Origin: M0108 sp937862735
GTDB taxonomy: Bacteria; Pseudomonadota; Gammaproteobacteria; Chromatiales; Chromatiaceae
Length of the DNA: 64,000 nt
Assembly: GCA_937862735.1 (NCBI GenBank)
Contig: CALMDH010000329.1
Span: 79,947 to 143,946, forward strand
Reading direction: 5' to 3'
Below, piece after piece: positions 62,492 through 64,000 of the stretch. The notes beneath the pieces are model-generated. The model did no database searches and was not told the origin of the DNA. It saw nothing but the letters and a program-made list of their open reading frames with translations. Position 1 is the stretch's first letter, and every line of letters starts with the position of its first letter. Both the position numbers and the translations under genes were made by a program.

Positions 62492-63565
62492 ATGACAAAC
62501 ACCATAACTCAAATGCCGCCACTAAACTTACAGAAAAGTTTACAATATGACCTATTCTCCACATTTTTTGGTGAAACAGCAGAGCTTTCCAACACTATCG
62601 AATTGTGGGACTCGATTCCCAAATATGCTGTTTCTGCGCGCGCCCAAATTGCCATGCGGAGCCCGGATAACCGGCTTCCTGTTTCTGAACGCAGATTCGT
62701 GTTTTCTTCAAGGCGTAATGGACAGCGGGTTGAAAGTACCTGCCGTGTATCTATTCAGCCTGCTTCGATAAAAACAGAAAACGGATATATTGATTATTAC
62801 CCCACTACGGATGAGGAGTTAGTAGAGGAGGTTATACGTAAAATATTCGCAGACCAGCGGTGCGGTGTTCATGACCCAAAAGACTCAGTGAGTTGGGTAA
62901 AATTCTCACTTCAGATGATCCGCAAAGAACTTAAAGCAAGAGGAAAAACTCGAAATCTTAATGAGATTAAGCGCTCTATTGAGATATTGTCCAGAACGCA
63001 CATAGCTTTATATATAGATGAATCAACTGATCCAATTTATTCAGCGCCAATCCTGTCTGATATATTTCGCATAACGCGGAAAGAATATCTCGAAGACTCG
63101 ACAATGACATGGGTCGCGCGATTGCCCGTGCTAATATCAAAAAGCATCAATGATCTATCTTATCGACAGTTTAATTATGGCATCTTAATGTCGCTAGCCG
63201 CGCCCCTATCGCGATGGCTCCACAAGCGTCTATCTCTTAATTACACGAACGCCGGCTTCATGGAGGCATACGAAATTCGTTATACCACTATAAAACGTGA
63301 CAGCAATCTTCTGAACTACACTCGCGAATCGGCCAATATCAAGGCGCTCGAAGAAGCGTTAGCGGAACTAAAAAATGCAAAAGTATTGATGAACTGGGAA
63401 CGCCTTCAAGTGTACAAAACCGGGCGTAAAATCATAGATATAAAGTATAGATTGTCCGCGCATACCGAATTCATCAAGGAAATGAAAGCCGCTAACGCAA
63501 GGTTGAAGCAATCACGCGCCGCTTTATCAAACGACGGTCATCCAGAGTTAATTACCAAAAAATAA
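62492..63565 (+). CDS. Plasmid-type replication initiator (Rep) candidate
   Basis: 357 residues; ATG with AAGGAG five bases upstream. Its codon use and base composition are much more AT-rich than the rest of the window, a sign of recent transfer. Readable features: LQYDLFSTFFGETAELSNTIELWDSIPK near the N-terminus (shown in part here), STCRVSIQPASIK, a likely winged-helix segment (EELVEEVIRKIFADQRCG, then WVKFSLQMIRKELKARGK), ILSDIFRITRKEYLED and LSRWLHKRLSLNYTNA. The overall pattern resembles RepA-type plasmid initiators as I remember them, and structured repeats follow directly, as expected for an initiator next to its origin. The exact family could not be named, and a non-replication role is possible. 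Confidence 0.6.
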   Translation: MTNTITQMPPLNLQKSLQYDLFSTFFGETAELSNTIELWDSIPKYAVSARAQIAMRSPDNRLPVSERRFVFSSRRNGQRVESTCRVSIQPASIKTENGYIDYYPTTDEELVEEVIRKIFADQRCGVHDPKDSVSWVKFSLQMIRKELKARGKTRNLNEIKRSIEILSRTHIALYIDESTDPIYSAPILSDIFRITRKEYLEDSTMTWVARLPVLISKSINDLSYRQFNYGILMSLAAPLSRWLHKRLSLNYTNAGFMEAYEIRYTTIKRDSNLLNYTRESANIKALEEALAELKNAKVLMNWERLQVYKTGRKIIDIKYRLSAHTEFIKEMKAANARLKQSRAALSNDGHPELITKK

Positions 63566-63708
63566 GAACTAGACCATACCACCCTAGCGCTTGATCACCC
63601 AAAAGCAGCCATGCAGAATTGGCCTCATATGGTCACCGAAAGCTAGGAGATGTCGTTAGGCAACGAGAACTCCCTTAACGCCAAGGTCCACGCCGCCGAA
63701 ACCCGCCT
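63566..63708. other. Short intergenic stretch between rep-like gene and repeats
   Basis: It is non-coding. A GTTAGGCAAC string near 63655 resembles an integron attC core but has no partner arm at the right distance. Nothing else is assignable. Confidence 0.4.
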
Positions 63709-63793
63709 CCCGGTAGGCGGACGATACAGTTCATCCGTCCGGTCGGACTGTGCGGTGCCCCGGAGGATGGAAGGTAGAGGGTGCAGCAACGGG
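63709..63793 (+). repeat. 85-bp direct repeat, copy 1
   Basis: It begins CCCGGTAGGCGGACG and ends GGTGCAGCAACGGG. It is 81/85 identical to the copy at 63916-64000, 207 bases away. A hairpin is predicted inside: ACAG and CTGT as the outer stem, TCCG and CGGA as the inner stem, with a TTCA bulge and a six-base loop. It may be an iteron, a recombination site or part of a structured RNA. Confidence 0.8.
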
Positions 63794-63859
63794 AAGCCCT
63801 GAACAACTTGGTGGCGCGAGCGCCTAAGCCACTGAAATCCATGCCGCCGCAACCCAACG

Positions 63860-63889
63860 CCCGGTAGGCAGACGGTGCAGTAAGCGGCT
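63860..63889 (+). repeat. Partial, diverged copy between the two 85-bp repeats
   Basis: CCCGGTAGGCAGACGGTGCAGT matches the start of the 85-bp unit with several changes. It is followed by its own small stem (AGCGG and CCGCT around CT), in the position where the full copies have their hairpin. Confidence 0.6.
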
Positions 63890-63915
63890 CCGCTCAAACA
63901 TCCCGGCCTCCATCA

Positions 63916-64000
63916 CCCGGTAGGCGGACGATACAGTTCAGCCGTCCAGGCGGCCTGTGCGGTGCCCCGGAGGATGGAAGGTAGAGGGTGCAGCAACGGG
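63916..64000 (+). repeat. 85-bp direct repeat, copy 2 (reaches the window end)
   Basis: It has four differences from copy 1. Two are at paired stem positions (T-A becomes G-C) and two are in the hairpin loop, so the fold is preserved. The array may continue beyond the window. Confidence 0.8.

Noticed and set aside
63566..64000. Integron attC site array
   Set aside because: A GTTAGGC-like core occurs near 63655, but no matching arm pair and no integrase is seen; the 85-bp repeats do not have the attC layout.
1..64000. tRNA or rRNA genes
   Set aside because: No cloverleaf or ribosomal RNA signature was noticed by eye; a tRNAscan/Infernal run would be needed to exclude them fully.

Overview
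The window is GC-rich bacterial DNA. The protein families and ribosome-binding sites fit a Gram-negative proteobacterium, probably a gammaproteobacterium (a purple-sulfur/Chromatiales-type host is a guess). It reads as accessory or megaplasmid-type DNA. Giant secreted multidomain proteins sit beside a set of replication and repair enzymes. The right end holds a markedly AT-richer plasmid-type replication initiator, a decayed IS66-type transposase and structured direct repeats. Single-copy housekeeping-type genes (priA, parE, nrdB) mean a chromosomal location cannot be excluded.

Layout. 1-5.8 kb: the 3' end of one giant secreted protein, then a complete 1411-residue relative. 5.8-11.1 kb (minus strand): priA, a SLOG/DUF2493-like gene and recD2. 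11.6-33.6 kb (plus strand): three more giant secreted proteins of about 3699, 1780 and 1775 residues. The first carries about 19 tandem 99-residue repeats interrupted by a DUF1566/Lcl domain. All five giants share related C-terminal Ig/PKD-like regions. 33.7-41.2 kb (minus strand): an operon of a small basic protein, a 1930-residue STAND-like P-loop ATPase and a 376-residue protein with a C-terminal HEPN-type RNALAH motif, a plausible undescribed conflict or defence system. 41.8-43.0 kb: divergent to it, a phosphoribosyltransferase-TRSP fusion of the kind found in tellurium-resistance (Ter) gene clusters, but with no Ter genes nearby. 43.6-48.9 kb: a small unknown gene, dinG, parE (convergent across a terminator) and a NERD-domain protein. 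49.4-53.9 kb: a large secreted subtilisin with three PKD plus beta-sandwich modules. 54.1-58.2 kb (minus strand): a compact eight-gene run with four small unknown proteins upstream, an HU-like protein, class Ia nrdB, a DHH phosphoesterase and one further unknown. 58.8-61.4 kb: topB. 61.5-62.4 kb: IS66-type transposase remains. 62.5-63.6 kb: the rep-like gene. 63.7-64.0 kb: two 85-bp direct repeats whose differences are two paired stem changes and two loop changes.

How the genes may work together. RecD2, PriA, DinG, ParE, TopB, the HU-like protein, NrdB and the DHH protein could form a carried DNA-metabolism kit. The giant Ig-like proteins and the subtilisin are exported and probably act at the cell surface, possibly in cell contact or conjugation. 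The STAND/HEPN operon and the PRTase-TRSP gene form a candidate stress or defence island that shares one divergent regulatory region rich in palindromes. Functions are inferred from sequence motifs read by eye; no database search was run.
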